A DNA stretch of 64,000 nucleotides from Janthinobacterium tructae (GTDB lineage: Bacteria > Pseudomonadota > Gammaproteobacteria > Burkholderiales > Burkholderiaceae_D), in assembly GCF_006517255.1 (NCBI RefSeq), contig NZ_CP041185.1:1426001-1490000 (forward strand). The letters are read 5' to 3'. The notes under the pieces were generated by a model. It saw only the letters and a list, made by a program, of their open reading frames with translations. It made no database searches and was not told the origin of the DNA. The translations under genes and the position numbers were made by a program. How positions within the stretch are numbered: position 1 is the first letter of the stretch; every line of letters starts with the position of its first letter. This document shows positions 9,407 through 17,553 of this stretch, piece after piece.

Positions 9407-9667
9407 ATGATTAAAGATACAAGAACTTCATACGTCATCGAGTTCACGCAGCGAACGACGCGGGTATTAAGGTCGCTCGATGTCAATTCGGGGCGAATGA
9501 AGATTGATATAAAAGACACGGCGATGCCGTTCGACACGCGCATAGTTGATGCCTGGGTCAGCGTGGAAGACGGTGTCCTGTGGCTGGAGCATGAAACGGA
9601 AGGGGAGCATACGGTGAAAATCAGACTTGCTAAAGTGCTACGTTGGTCACGCCAGCCCAGATGGTAG
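9407..9667 (+). CDS. hypothetical protein in AT-rich insert
   Basis: 86 residues beginning MIKDTRTSYVIEF and ending RLAKVLRWSRQPRW; mixed beta-rich pattern, no signal peptide, no membrane helix and no recognised motif. The frame is open and less AT-rich than its upstream region. The ribosome site is poor, so expression is uncertain. It lies between the divergent sigma gene and a decayed gene fragment. Confidence 0.45.
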   Translation: MIKDTRTSYVIEFTQRTTRVLRSLDVNSGRMKIDIKDTAMPFDTRIVDAWVSVEDGVLWLEHETEGEHTVKIRLAKVLRWSRQPRW

Positions 9668-9719
9668 CCAAACTGCAGACGTCACTCTGCAATTCGGGGG
9701 CTGTTCCCATCATATAATC

Positions 9720-9832
9720 TACTTGCCCACGCCGTCGGTCGATGGCAAGCGTCCGTACGGCAACTTCACACCCTGTGGAATTCCCCTAGGGAAATAGCGC
9801 AGGCTACCGTTGGGCTGCCCGTGCACCAGCAG
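9720..9832 (+). pseudogene. decayed fragment of a paralogue of the 7234-7965 gene
   Basis: 9720-9769 aligns without gaps to 7741-7790 at 42 of 50 positions. Most differences are at third codon positions and the encoded peptide is nearly the same (PTPSVDGKRPYG then NFT for DFT). After a short indel the match resumes around 9790-9832 against 7804-7845, but with a stop in frame. It is therefore a remnant of a once-translated second copy, cut off at both ends. Confidence 0.75.
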
Positions 9833-9834
9833 GC

Positions 9835-11373
9835 TTACAGGGAATCGAGCCTCGTCAGCATCGTGGCCGCCTGCTGCCGGAAGGCCGCGATCGTCGCCGC
9901 GTCCATCTTCTCCAACTGGCGATACGCCATGCCGATGCGGGGATTGCGTTCCAGGGTGTCGGCATTGCGATGGAAAAAGTCCCAGTACAAGGCATTGAAG
10001 GGACAGGCGCGCTCGCCGACGCGCGCCTTTTTATCGTAATGGCAGCCTTTGCAATAATCGCCCATGCGGTCGATATACGCGGCGCTGGAGACATACGGCT
10101 TGGTGGCCAGCAGCCCGCCATCGGCGAACTGGCTCATGCCGACGGTATTGGGCAACTCCACCCATTCGAAAGCATCGATATAAATGCCCAGGTACCAGCC
10201 ATGCACCCTGGCCGGATCGAGGCCGGCCAACAGCGCGAAATTGCCGATCACCATCAGGCGCTGGATGTGATGCGCATGCGCCTGTTCCAGCGACTGGGTG
10301 ATCGCCTGCGACAGGCAATGCATCTTCGTCTTGCCATCCCAGAACCATGAAGGCAGCGGGCGCGCGTGGCCAAAAAAGTTCTTCTCCGCATAGCCGGGCA
10401 TATGCGCCCAGTAAACACCGCGCACATACTCGCGCCATCCCAGTATCTGGCGGATGAATCCCTCCACCGCAGCCAGGGGCGCATGGCCGGCGTGATAAGC
10501 CGCCTGCGCCCTCGCGACGACTTCGCGCGGGTTGAGCATTTTGACGTTCAGCGCGAACGACAGCAGGGAATGAAACAAGCGCCATGCCTTGCTGCTCATC
10601 GCATCCTGGAAATCGCCAAAATGCGGCAAGGCCCGCTCGATGAAGGCATCGAGCTGCTGCAGCGCCTCATCCCGGTTCAGCGCCCACGCCAGCCGGTCGG
10701 CGTGAGGAGCGCCAAAGCTTTTCACGCCTGCGGCAACGATGGATTGCCATAATTGCCCATGATCGTGCAGCGTGCGCGAGTCTTGCGGCTCGGCCGGCGT
10801 GCCGCGCCATGGCTTGCGGTTATCGTGGTCGAAGTTCCATTGGCCGCCGACGGGTTTTTTCGCGTCCTCCATCAGCACCTGCTGCGTGCTGCGCATCTGG
10901 CGGTAGAAAAACTCCATCAGCCATTGCTTGCGTCCGGCGAAAATATCGGCAGCCTCATGGCGTGCCGTATAGAAATGCTCGCTGTCGACCATCAGCCAGG
11001 GGATGGTCGAGCGCCTTCCCGCCTGGTACAGCTGCTGGTCGAGGCGCCATTCGTCGGGTGCCTGATACTCGAAGGCGCAAGCGTCATAGTGACGAATCAG
11101 CGCTTCGATATTCTCCGGCATCGTCCGCGTGCTTGCCACCTCGTCGATGGCGATGTAATGCACGCTGTGGCCAAGCTGGCGCAGCTGGCGCGCCAGATCA
11201 CGCATGGCCGCGAAGATCGCCAGGATTTTCTGCGCATGATGCAGCACATAATCGGTTTCTTGCCGCACTTCCATCAGGACATAGATGGTGGCGGCATCGA
11301 CTTCGGTGAACCAGCGATGCTGCGCATTGAGCTGGTCGCCGAGTATCAGGCGCAGTGTGGGCTTGGGAGACAT
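9835..11373 (-). CDS. phrB: FeS-cluster bacterial cryptochrome/(6-4) photolyase
   Basis: 512 residues, typical for the FeS-BCP (PhrB/CryPro) class that repairs (6-4) photoproducts with FAD, a lumazine antenna and a 4Fe-4S cluster. N-terminus RLILGDQLNAQHRWF is the family signature. The four cluster cysteines are visible: KMHCLSQ, then DYCKGCHYDKK (two) and GERACPFNALYWDFF. FAD-domain motif YLGIYIDAFEWVELPNTVGM is intact. It follows the PBP gene by 31 bp on the same strand. It lies 25 kb from the light-response locus and shows no GAACC repeat pair upstream. Confidence 0.93.
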   Translation of the reverse strand: MSPKPTLRLILGDQLNAQHRWFTEVDAATIYVLMEVRQETDYVLHHAQKILAIFAAMRDLARQLRQLGHSVHYIAIDEVASTRTMPENIEALIRHYDACAFEYQAPDEWRLDQQLYQAGRRSTIPWLMVDSEHFYTARHEAADIFAGRKQWLMEFFYRQMRSTQQVLMEDAKKPVGGQWNFDHDNRKPWRGTPAEPQDSRTLHDHGQLWQSIVAAGVKSFGAPHADRLAWALNRDEALQQLDAFIERALPHFGDFQDAMSSKAWRLFHSLLSFALNVKMLNPREVVARAQAAYHAGHAPLAAVEGFIRQILGWREYVRGVYWAHMPGYAEKNFFGHARPLPSWFWDGKTKMHCLSQAITQSLEQAHAHHIQRLMVIGNFALLAGLDPARVHGWYLGIYIDAFEWVELPNTVGMSQFADGGLLATKPYVSSAAYIDRMGDYCKGCHYDKKARVGERACPFNALYWDFFHRNADTLERNPRIGMAYRQLEKMDAATIAAFRQQAATMLTRLDSL

Positions 11374-11404
11374 GATTGTCCTGTATCAATTAACATCGCG
11401 TCGG

Positions 11405-13864
11405 CTAAGCTTGCGGCACGGGCTGCGGCGCCGGCTGCGGCATAGGAGCGGGTGCCGGAGCGGGCTCCGGCACCGCCTTGCCATGCGTGTCCTGCTCGCC
11501 TTCGGCCGGCACGGCCAGCGGCGCTGGCGGCACGCCTTCCTGCAGCAAGTCTCCCGGCTCTTCCACCGGTTCGTCCTGCGGCTCATCGACCGGTTCCACA
11601 TGGCGCAGCGGCGGTGGCGGCTTACCGCCGGGGAAGATGGCGTCGCGCGACAGCTTGCCCGTGTCCAGCGCCGTCTTGAAGAAGTCGCCCACCACCAGCA
11701 CGGCGTTGTGGCCGCCCTGGCCCCAGTAATTGCTGCGCATGGTGACGCGCGCGTCATTGAAACCTACCCAGGCGCCGCCCACCAGTTCCGGGTGCATCAA
11801 AATGAACCAGCCATCCGCATTGTTTTGCGTGGTGCCGCTCTTGCCGGCCACGTCGGAGCGGATGCCGAAGCGGCTGCGGATGGCCGTGCCCGTGCCGCGG
11901 TCGATGACGCCGCGCATCATGTCCGTCAGGGTGGCGGCCGATGCCTCTTGCATCGCGCGCTGGGGCTTGTCTTCGCCGAAGCGGGCGATGACCTTGCCTT
12001 CACGGTCCGTGATGTGCGTGACGACGAACGGCAGGCGCGCTTCGCCCTGGGCCGCGATGCTGGCGTAGGCGTTGACCATTTCCAATAAGGTGACGGGACT
12101 GGTACCCAGCGCCAGGGACGGCACTTTTTCCAGCTTGCTGTCGCGAATGCCCAGCGCGCGCGCCAGCTTGATGATCGGCGGCAAGCCGACGTCCTGCATC
12201 ACTTGCGCCGTGATGGTGTTTTTCGAGTAAACAAGGCCGTCGCGCATGGTCATGTCGCGCCCCGTGGTGCCGCTCATGTCAGTCGGGCGCCATTTGGTGC
12301 CGTCGGCCGCCTTGATATCCATCACTTCATCGCGGTAGACGTGGTCGGGGCTCAGGCCCTTTTCCAGCGCCGCGCCATACACGATGGGTTTAAAGGTGGA
12401 GCCGGGCTGGCGCGCCGCCTGCGACACGTGGTCGAATTGCTCGCGCGCAAAGTCGCGGCTGCCCACCCAGGCGCGCACGGCGCCCGTGGCCGGGTCCATG
12501 GCCGTAAAACCCGCTTCCAGGCGCGTCTTCGACTTGCGCAGGGCCGCCATGAAGGCGCGGTCGCCCTTCAGTTGCGCCAGCGCAGCCTCGGGCGTGCCGC
12601 CGGCCGCCGTCAGCTTGCGGTAGTCGCCCGACTCGCGCACGAAGGAATCGAGCAGGGCCGGATGCGATTTCCAGAAATACTCGAACGGTACGCTGCCAGC
12701 CTGCATGCCTGCGTACATGCCCGTCGAAGTGGACGACGGCACACCCGCGCGGCTCCATTCCACGTCGGCGATCGCCTGCAAGGCGTTCGCCTGGCGTTCG
12801 ACGGCGCGCTCGGCCGCCTGCTGCAAATCGTGGTCCAGCGTGGTGTGCACCACCAGGCCATCGCGCTCCAGGTTGTAATCGTTTTCGTCGGCCCAGTCGA
12901 TCAGCCACTTGCGCACATAGGCCGTGAAATGGCTGTCCGATTGCGCCCGCTCGCTCTGGCGCTCGAAATGCAGGCGCAGCGGACGCTTGATCAACTGTTT
13001 ATAGCGCGCCTCGTCGATAACGTCGTGCTTGCGCATCTGCCCCAGCACCACGTTGCGGCGCTGCAGCGAACGCTCGGGATTGCCGACGGGATTGTAGTAA
13101 TTCGTGCCCTTGAGCATGCCGACCAGGGTGGCGCTTTCCAGGATGTCGAGGCGCGAGGCTGGCTTGTCGAAGTAAGTGCGGGCCGCCATTTCGATGCCGT
13201 AAGTGTTGTACAGGAAAGGCACCGTGTTCAAATACGCTTCCAGGATTTCCGTCTTGCTGTAGGTGGCCTCGATTTTGAGGGCCGTGATGAGCTCCTTCAG
13301 CTTGCGGTTCAGGTTGCGCGAGCGGCCTATCTCCTCGGGGAACATATTGCGCGCCAGCTGCTGCGTGATGGTGGAACCGCCCTGGGGGTTGCCACCCGCA
13401 GTGTGCAGGATGGCGCCCGCCGTGCGCGTGAAATCGATGCCGTGGTGTGCGTAGAAACGGTGGTCTTCCGTCGAGATCAAGGCGCTGATCACGTTCGGCG
13501 AAATCTGTTTTAACGTGACCCGTTCCTGCAAGCCCTGGTCGAAACGCACCAGTTCCTTGCCGTCGGTGCTGACCATGGTGCTCGGTGCGGCCGCGCGCGC
13601 CTGGCGCAAATCGTGGATGCTCGGCGTCAAGGGTATCAGCAGCAGCAGGTACAGCGTCAACAAGGCCAGCAAAGCCAGGAACGCCCACAGGCCCAGCACC
13701 AGCGCGCGCCGCACGGGCGGCAAGGTCATCAAGTGCGCATGGCCGCGCCGGTACAGCACCACTGCCTTGACCCACGCCAGCCCCGCCACACGAACGACCT
13801 GCGCGCGCCCCTGTATCCACGCCTGCCGTGCTTTTTCCTGAAACTGCTCCATGCCTGATGCCAT
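11405..13864 (-). CDS. bifunctional class A penicillin-binding protein
   Basis: 819 residues: cytoplasmic N-terminus, one membrane helix (about 54-75), GT51 transglycosylase then transpeptidase. GT51 motifs: STEDHRFYAHHGID and GGSTITQQLARNMFPEE. Transpeptidase motifs: catalytic serine in GSTFKPIVYGAALEKG, SxN in YSKNT, and GKSGTTQNNADGWF. It polymerises and crosslinks peptidoglycan at the outer face of the inner membrane. A Pro/Glu-rich tail of about 75 residues (PAPAPAPMPQPAPQPVPQ) follows the enzyme domain, an unusual extension that may reach other periplasmic partners (inference). AAGG sits 8 nt before the ATG. Confidence 0.93.
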   Translation of the reverse strand: MASGMEQFQEKARQAWIQGRAQVVRVAGLAWVKAVVLYRRGHAHLMTLPPVRRALVLGLWAFLALLALLTLYLLLLIPLTPSIHDLRQARAAAPSTMVSTDGKELVRFDQGLQERVTLKQISPNVISALISTEDHRFYAHHGIDFTRTAGAILHTAGGNPQGGSTITQQLARNMFPEEIGRSRNLNRKLKELITALKIEATYSKTEILEAYLNTVPFLYNTYGIEMAARTYFDKPASRLDILESATLVGMLKGTNYYNPVGNPERSLQRRNVVLGQMRKHDVIDEARYKQLIKRPLRLHFERQSERAQSDSHFTAYVRKWLIDWADENDYNLERDGLVVHTTLDHDLQQAAERAVERQANALQAIADVEWSRAGVPSSTSTGMYAGMQAGSVPFEYFWKSHPALLDSFVRESGDYRKLTAAGGTPEAALAQLKGDRAFMAALRKSKTRLEAGFTAMDPATGAVRAWVGSRDFAREQFDHVSQAARQPGSTFKPIVYGAALEKGLSPDHVYRDEVMDIKAADGTKWRPTDMSGTTGRDMTMRDGLVYSKNTITAQVMQDVGLPPIIKLARALGIRDSKLEKVPSLALGTSPVTLLEMVNAYASIAAQGEARLPFVVTHITDREGKVIARFGEDKPQRAMQEASAATLTDMMRGVIDRGTGTAIRSRFGIRSDVAGKSGTTQNNADGWFILMHPELVGGAWVGFNDARVTMRSNYWGQGGHNAVLVVGDFFKTALDTGKLSRDAIFPGGKPPPPLRHVEPVDEPQDEPVEEPGDLLQEGVPPAPLAVPAEGEQDTHGKAVPEPAPAPAPMPQPAPQPVPQA

Positions 13865-13938
13865 GCTTGTAACCTTGTCTGATGCCGGATGATCCGTTTC
13901 AGCAAGTATATAGGGCGGGCAACAAAGCGGGCCGGATT

Positions 13939-14334
13939 TTACGCCTGGCAGGCATCGAGGCGCGCCAGCGTGACGCCGACATACGCGCCCACGCAGCGCT
14001 CGTCATGCGTTGTAAACGGGTTTTCCAGCTGCAGCAGGCCGCAATCACAGACGACGGGATCGACGCTGACGACGACGCCCAGCGCCAGGTAGCGCCAGCC
14101 ATCGAGGCGCAGCAAGCGCTTTTCCCGGCCGGGATTGGAGGTGAAGATCGCGTCCCAGTCGTCGCTCTCGCTGGCTTGCGGCCACAGTTCGAGCCGAACT
14201 TCCGTGCCGGCGGCCAGTTGGGCGCCGCCAAACTCGTCCATCACGTGCAGGCGCTGGCCGTCCACCTCGATGACGGCTTCCAGGTACGCTCCCTCGGAGG
14301 CGATGAAGGTGGCGCCGACGATGCTGGCCGTCAC
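13939..14334 (-). CDS. hypothetical protein coupled to OXA beta-lactamase
   Basis: 131 residues beginning MTASIVGATFIASEG with a GTG start that overlaps the stop of the beta-lactamase gene (GTGA), so it is translated by coupling. No signal peptide or membrane helix; beta-rich with a cluster DPVVCDCGLLQLENP and ERCVGAYVGV. I recognise no family. The tight coupling to a beta-lactamase is the only functional hint. Confidence 0.6.
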   Translation of the reverse strand: MTASIVGATFIASEGAYLEAVIEVDGQRLHVMDEFGGAQLAAGTEVRLELWPQASESDDWDAIFTSNPGREKRLLRLDGWRYLALGVVVSVDPVVCDCGLLQLENPFTTHDERCVGAYVGVTLARLDACQA

Positions 14335-15149
14335 TTCGGCGCCTGCTCCAGCAGGGCCGGCAATTCCTTCAGCATGGCGTCGCGCGTGCGCAGGCCCGCC
14401 GATGGCAAGCCTTTCTGCTCGTCCTGCACCAGGCGCGCAAACACGATGCTGCGCTCGCCCTTGCTGGCCCAGCCCACGAACCAGCCATAGCCATGCGCTT
14501 CGTCAAAGCTGCCGTCGGCCTTGCGCGTGAAGGCCGCGCCCGTCTTGCCGTGCACTTGCCAGCCATCCACGTCCGCCAGGCGCGTCAAGCGCTGCGTTGC
14601 CTGCATCGCCTGTTTCGTCACGGGCAACTGGTAATTGACCAGTTTGCGCAAGAAACCCAGCTGTTCCAGCGGGGATATTTTCAGCGAAGAGCTGATCCAC
14701 GAGCGCTCCAGGCTATTGTCCTTGCCCTTGTCGCCCGACACATCCGCATTCCCATAGCGCAAAGCCTTGGCGTACTTCTGGAAGCGCTCGGCGCCCAGCG
14801 CCTGCGTGATCTGCTGCGAATACCAGACCACGGAATACTGCATCCAGCGCGACGGATCCGTATCCTGGCGCCACGCTTCACCGCCCCAGTCCACATAGCC
14901 CTGGCGGTATGGCAGGGTCGGCTGGTGCTCATCCTTGAGGAAACCGGCGTCGTAGCCCATCAGGCTGAGGGCGATCTTGAAGGTCGAGGCGGGCGTGACT
15001 CTGTCGATGCAATTACCCTCTTGCAACAAGACGGCGCCCGTTTTGGCATCGGCCATGGCGGTGCAGATGGTGCCGGCCTGGGCCTGCGAGGCGGCCAGCG
15101 TGGCGCCTGCCAGGCCGAGGATGAACGGGAAGAATGCGCGGTATTTCAT
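14331..15149 (-). CDS. class D (OXA-type) beta-lactamase
   Basis: 272 residues with signal peptide MKYRAFFPFILGLAGATLAA. Class D motifs are complete: ASTFK (serine nucleophile with the lysine that becomes carboxylated), SVVWYSQQIT (SxV), YGN and KTG in VHGKTGAAF, plus the WFVGW near the end. It hydrolyses beta-lactams in the periplasm. The ATG at 15149 is selected over an upstream extension because GGAGG stands 5 nt before it and the signal peptide starts there. Placement among housekeeping genes with no mobile element suggests an intrinsic chromosomal enzyme. It overlaps the next gene by GTGA. Confidence 0.93.
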   Translation of the reverse strand: MKYRAFFPFILGLAGATLAASQAQAGTICTAMADAKTGAVLLQEGNCIDRVTPASTFKIALSLMGYDAGFLKDEHQPTLPYRQGYVDWGGEAWRQDTDPSRWMQYSVVWYSQQITQALGAERFQKYAKALRYGNADVSGDKGKDNSLERSWISSSLKISPLEQLGFLRKLVNYQLPVTKQAMQATQRLTRLADVDGWQVHGKTGAAFTRKADGSFDEAHGYGWFVGWASKGERSIVFARLVQDEQKGLPSAGLRTRDAMLKELPALLEQAPK

Positions 15150-15234
15150 GGGCCTCCGGGGCTGGGGAGAAGGACAAGGCGAGATTGTACCGGTCAGCAC
15201 GGCGCGATGCCAGCGCTGATGCAGCACCTGAGAG

Positions 15235-15402
15235 CTAGCGCCCCGCCGGCGCGCCCGGCTGGCGCTCCCGCTTCAGCCGTTCCTCTTCCAGCTCGTCCAT
15301 GCCCAGCTTTTCCTCGTCGATCAGCGCATGCTCGCGCCGTTCACGTTCCCGTTCCTGTTCCAGGCTGTCATCGCCCACTTCCCGCTCGATTTTCTCCGGC
15401 AT
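15235..15402 (-). CDS. small highly charged hypothetical protein
   Basis: 55 residues, almost entirely Glu/Arg/Lys/Asp (SLEQERERERREHALIDEEK) and predicted to form one long helix. ATG at 15402 is chosen because AAGGAAG precedes it; a GTG 15 nt upstream is possible. It follows the FolE2 gene by 33 bp. Function unknown. Confidence 0.5.
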   Translation of the reverse strand: MPEKIEREVGDDSLEQERERERREHALIDEEKLGMDELEEERLKRERQPGAPAGR

Positions 15403-15435
15403 GCTGTCTTCCTTCACGGTGGTTGAGTGAAAAGC

Positions 15436-16347
15436 TCAGGCAAGCTGGCCCGCCTGCGCCACGGCGTCGTGCGGATGCAGGCTTTCCATATGCCGTACGG
15501 TAACACGCGCCTGCGCATAATGTTGCGCCAGCGCCGCCTGCACGCGGCGGGCCGCGTCTTCGACATACATCAGGTTAGCACCATTCAAGCGCGCGAACGC
15601 CTGCTCGTCGGCCCGTTTCACGGCCGTTTGCAGCGGCGTGGCCAGCGCCGCCTCGACCAGGTCAATCAAGGGAAACAGGTCCAGCTCCGCCTGCTCCGTC
15701 AATGCCACGCTGACCGTCGCCGTGCTGCGCTGGCTGTGCGGTGTGGCCAGGCTCGCGTGTTCCTGCAGCCAGTCGCGCGCGGCGATGCCATCGATGCCAG
15801 CCTCGCCGAACCGCGCCGCAAACGCGTCGGCAAGCAGTTGCCGCGCCAGCGCCGCCGAACAGGGACAGGTCGACGAATAGCCGATCTCCACCGTCAGGGT
15901 CAGGGCAAAGCCCTGCGCAGAAACACTCGCCTGCAGGCGCACGGGATACGATTTCCAGCCCGACAGCCCCGCCGTCAGCAGCGCCGGCTGGCGCCGCAGC
16001 ACGGGAAACGCCAGCGCGAGGCGTGCCTGCGTGCTGCCGCAATCGGCATGACTGTCCACCATGCGTCGCAGCACGGCTGCCAGCGTACCCGCATCGAGCG
16101 GCTGCGCGGCGGCAAACGCATCGAGCAGCAGATACAGCCGCGACATGTGGATGCCCTTCACGTGCGGATCGGGCAAGTCCACCTGCACATCGGCCCACGC
16201 ATGCACTTGCTGCGCCTGCCCGCCCTCTTCCAGCCACAGGGGCAAGGCGATGTCCTGCATGCCGACCCATTCCAATGGCAAGGGGTGGCCCAGGTGGGGG
16301 CCGGCGGCCACATCGGGCAAGGGAGAGGAAACGGAATCGCGCTTCAT
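15436..16347 (-). CDS. folE2: GTP cyclohydrolase type IB
   Basis: 303 residues. The family core is visible: VKGIHMSRLY, the metal-site segment GYSSTCPCSAALARQL and ATPHSQRS. It converts GTP to dihydroneopterin triphosphate, opening folate and pterin synthesis, and replaces zinc-dependent FolE when zinc is scarce or another metal is used. The ATG at 16347 is preferred: GGAG is about 8 nt upstream, whereas the ATG 6 nt earlier leaves no room. A type IA FolE is encoded at 41516-42223, so the two are redundant. Twin inverted repeats directly upstream imply tight regulation. Confidence 0.9.
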   Translation of the reverse strand: MKRDSVSSPLPDVAAGPHLGHPLPLEWVGMQDIALPLWLEEGGQAQQVHAWADVQVDLPDPHVKGIHMSRLYLLLDAFAAAQPLDAGTLAAVLRRMVDSHADCGSTQARLALAFPVLRRQPALLTAGLSGWKSYPVRLQASVSAQGFALTLTVEIGYSSTCPCSAALARQLLADAFAARFGEAGIDGIAARDWLQEHASLATPHSQRSTATVSVALTEQAELDLFPLIDLVEAALATPLQTAVKRADEQAFARLNGANLMYVEDAARRVQAALAQHYAQARVTVRHMESLHPHDAVAQAGQLA

Positions 16348-16360
16348 GGTCATGGCTCCA

Positions 16361-16417
16361 TATGCAAACAAGTTGCATATCATGAAGAAAAACTCTCGCA
16401 TTTGCAAGTATCTTGCA
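16361..16417. promoter_or_regulatory. two identical-type operators TGCAA-N5-TTGCA before folE2
   Basis: Two perfect inverted repeats of the same form: TATGCAA-ACAAG-TTGCATA at 16361-16379 and TGCAA-GTATC-TTGCA at 16403-16417. Their centres are 40 bp apart, close to four helical turns, which suits cooperative dimer binding. The first lies about 14 bp before the folE2 start. A metal-responsive regulator such as Zur is a natural candidate because folE2 is often in Zur regulons, but the motif is not one I can assign. Confidence 0.65.
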
Positions 16418-16456
16418 TTAAAGCGATGCGATGATTCTACTTGACTCCTTTACATA

Positions 16457-16474
16457 TGTCAGATAATGTTGACA
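16457..16474. promoter_or_regulatory. inverted repeat just before the ArsR-like gene
   Basis: TGTCA-N8-TGACA ends 1 bp before the ATG at 16476. A repressor bound here would block its own translation start region or promoter. It could be the autoregulatory site of the encoded winged-helix protein (inference). Confidence 0.4.
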
Positions 16475-16475
16475 C

Positions 16476-16805
16476 ATGACAGACATAAATACACCAACGG
16501 CCGGCGACCGCTTGCTGGCCATTCTGGCGGCGCTCGACAACCCGCACCGGCTGCGCATCATCGCGGCGCTGGCCAGCGGCGGGCGCATCTACATCAGCCA
16601 GCTGGCGCGCGACCTGGGCATCAGCCGGCCCCTGCTGCATTTGCACCTGCAAAAGCTGGAGCGCGCGGGACTGGTCACCAGCCAGCTGGAGCTGTCGCAC
16701 GACGGCAAGGCCCTCAATTACTTCGAAGCCAGCCCATTTGAATTGCTGCTGACGCCGGCCAGCATCGCCGCGGCGGCGTCTTCGCTCACCCCCAACCCGG
16801 ATTAA
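16476..16805 (+). CDS. ArsR-like winged-helix transcriptional regulator
   Basis: 109 residues. The fold reads as a compact wHTH: LAALDNPHRLRIIAALASGG, then QLARDLGISRPLLHLHLQKL (recognition helix), then the wing GLVTSQLELSHDGKALNYF. No cysteine pair for metal sensing is present, so it is not a classical arsenic/zinc sensor. It begins a three-gene plus-strand unit with two membrane proteins and is divergent from folE2 across 128 bp. It may control its own unit, folE2, or both. Confidence 0.8.
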   Translation: MTDINTPTAGDRLLAILAALDNPHRLRIIAALASGGRIYISQLARDLGISRPLLHLHLQKLERAGLVTSQLELSHDGKALNYFEASPFELLLTPASIAAAASSLTPNPD

Positions 16806-16826
16806 TCCTGAACTGTAGAGGTCATC

Positions 16827-17084
16827 ATGTCTGAAAATGTCTTTTTCGCCGCCTTATTCTTCCCCTGCACGGCCGCCGTCATCATCTTCGCCCTCAAATA
16901 TACGTCCGGCATCATGCAGGCGCGCGCCCGGCTGGCGCAAGACAGCGCCTACCAGGAACTGGCCAGATCCATGGCCGCCGCGCAAGCGGAAACGGCAGCG
17001 TCACTGGCCGCACTGAACGCCTCCGTGGCGCAGATCCAGACCCGCCTGAGCAAGCTGGAAACCATCCTCAAGGAAGTCGAATAA
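16827..17084 (+). CDS. small membrane protein with coiled coil
   Basis: 85 residues: one transmembrane helix (FFAALFFPCTAAVIIFAL) followed by a cytosolic heptad-rich coiled coil (MAAAQAETAASLAALNASVA...LSKLETILKEVE). The architecture resembles PspB-like or regulator-tethering proteins without sequence identity that I can claim. It lies 21 nt behind the ArsR-like gene and 37 nt before the next membrane gene. A plausible role is to tether or modulate the regulator (inference). Confidence 0.6.
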   Translation: MSENVFFAALFFPCTAAVIIFALKYTSGIMQARARLAQDSAYQELARSMAAAQAETAASLAALNASVAQIQTRLSKLETILKEVE

Positions 17085-17121
17085 GCCCTTTGATTGCTAC
17101 CCCACGACCAGGAGACGCACC

Positions 17122-17553
17122 ATGAACACCGTATCGACCGCCCGTCTGTATGCGCTGCGCGCCATGTATCTGCTGGTCGTCCTGGGCCTTGGCAGCGTGC
17201 TGTGGCCCGGCATCGTCACGCCGCACCAGCCGTGGGAGCTGATGCGTGGCACGGTGAACTGCATGCTGGCCGCGTTCTCGCTGCTATGCCTGCTGGGCCT
17301 GCGCTATCCGCTGCAGATGCTGCCCGTGCTGCTGTGGGAAGCGCTGTGGAAGACCCTGTGGCTGCTGCTCGTGCCGCTGCCGCAATGGCTGCGAGGCGGC
17401 CTGGATCCTGCCACCACGCAATATGTGTTTGAAATTTCATTCGTCGTGCTGGTCTACCTGGCCATACCGTGGCGCTATGTGCATGCGCACTACATTCTCA
17501 AGCCGGGTACGCCCTGGCGCCAGCTCAGCCAGCCTTGCGAAACGTCAGATTGA
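17122..17553 (+). CDS. four-helix membrane protein of unknown function
   Basis: 143 residues with about four hydrophobic helices (for example AMYLLVVLGLGSVLWPGIV and TLWLLLVPLPQWL). The helices are rich in Trp and Leu. No conserved transporter motif is seen. AGGAG stands 10 nt before the ATG. It closes the ArsR-like operon and overlaps alkB tail-to-tail by 29 bp. Confidence 0.62.
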   Translation: MNTVSTARLYALRAMYLLVVLGLGSVLWPGIVTPHQPWELMRGTVNCMLAAFSLLCLLGLRYPLQMLPVLLWEALWKTLWLLLVPLPQWLRGGLDPATTQYVFEISFVVLVYLAIPWRYVHAHYILKPGTPWRQLSQPCETSD

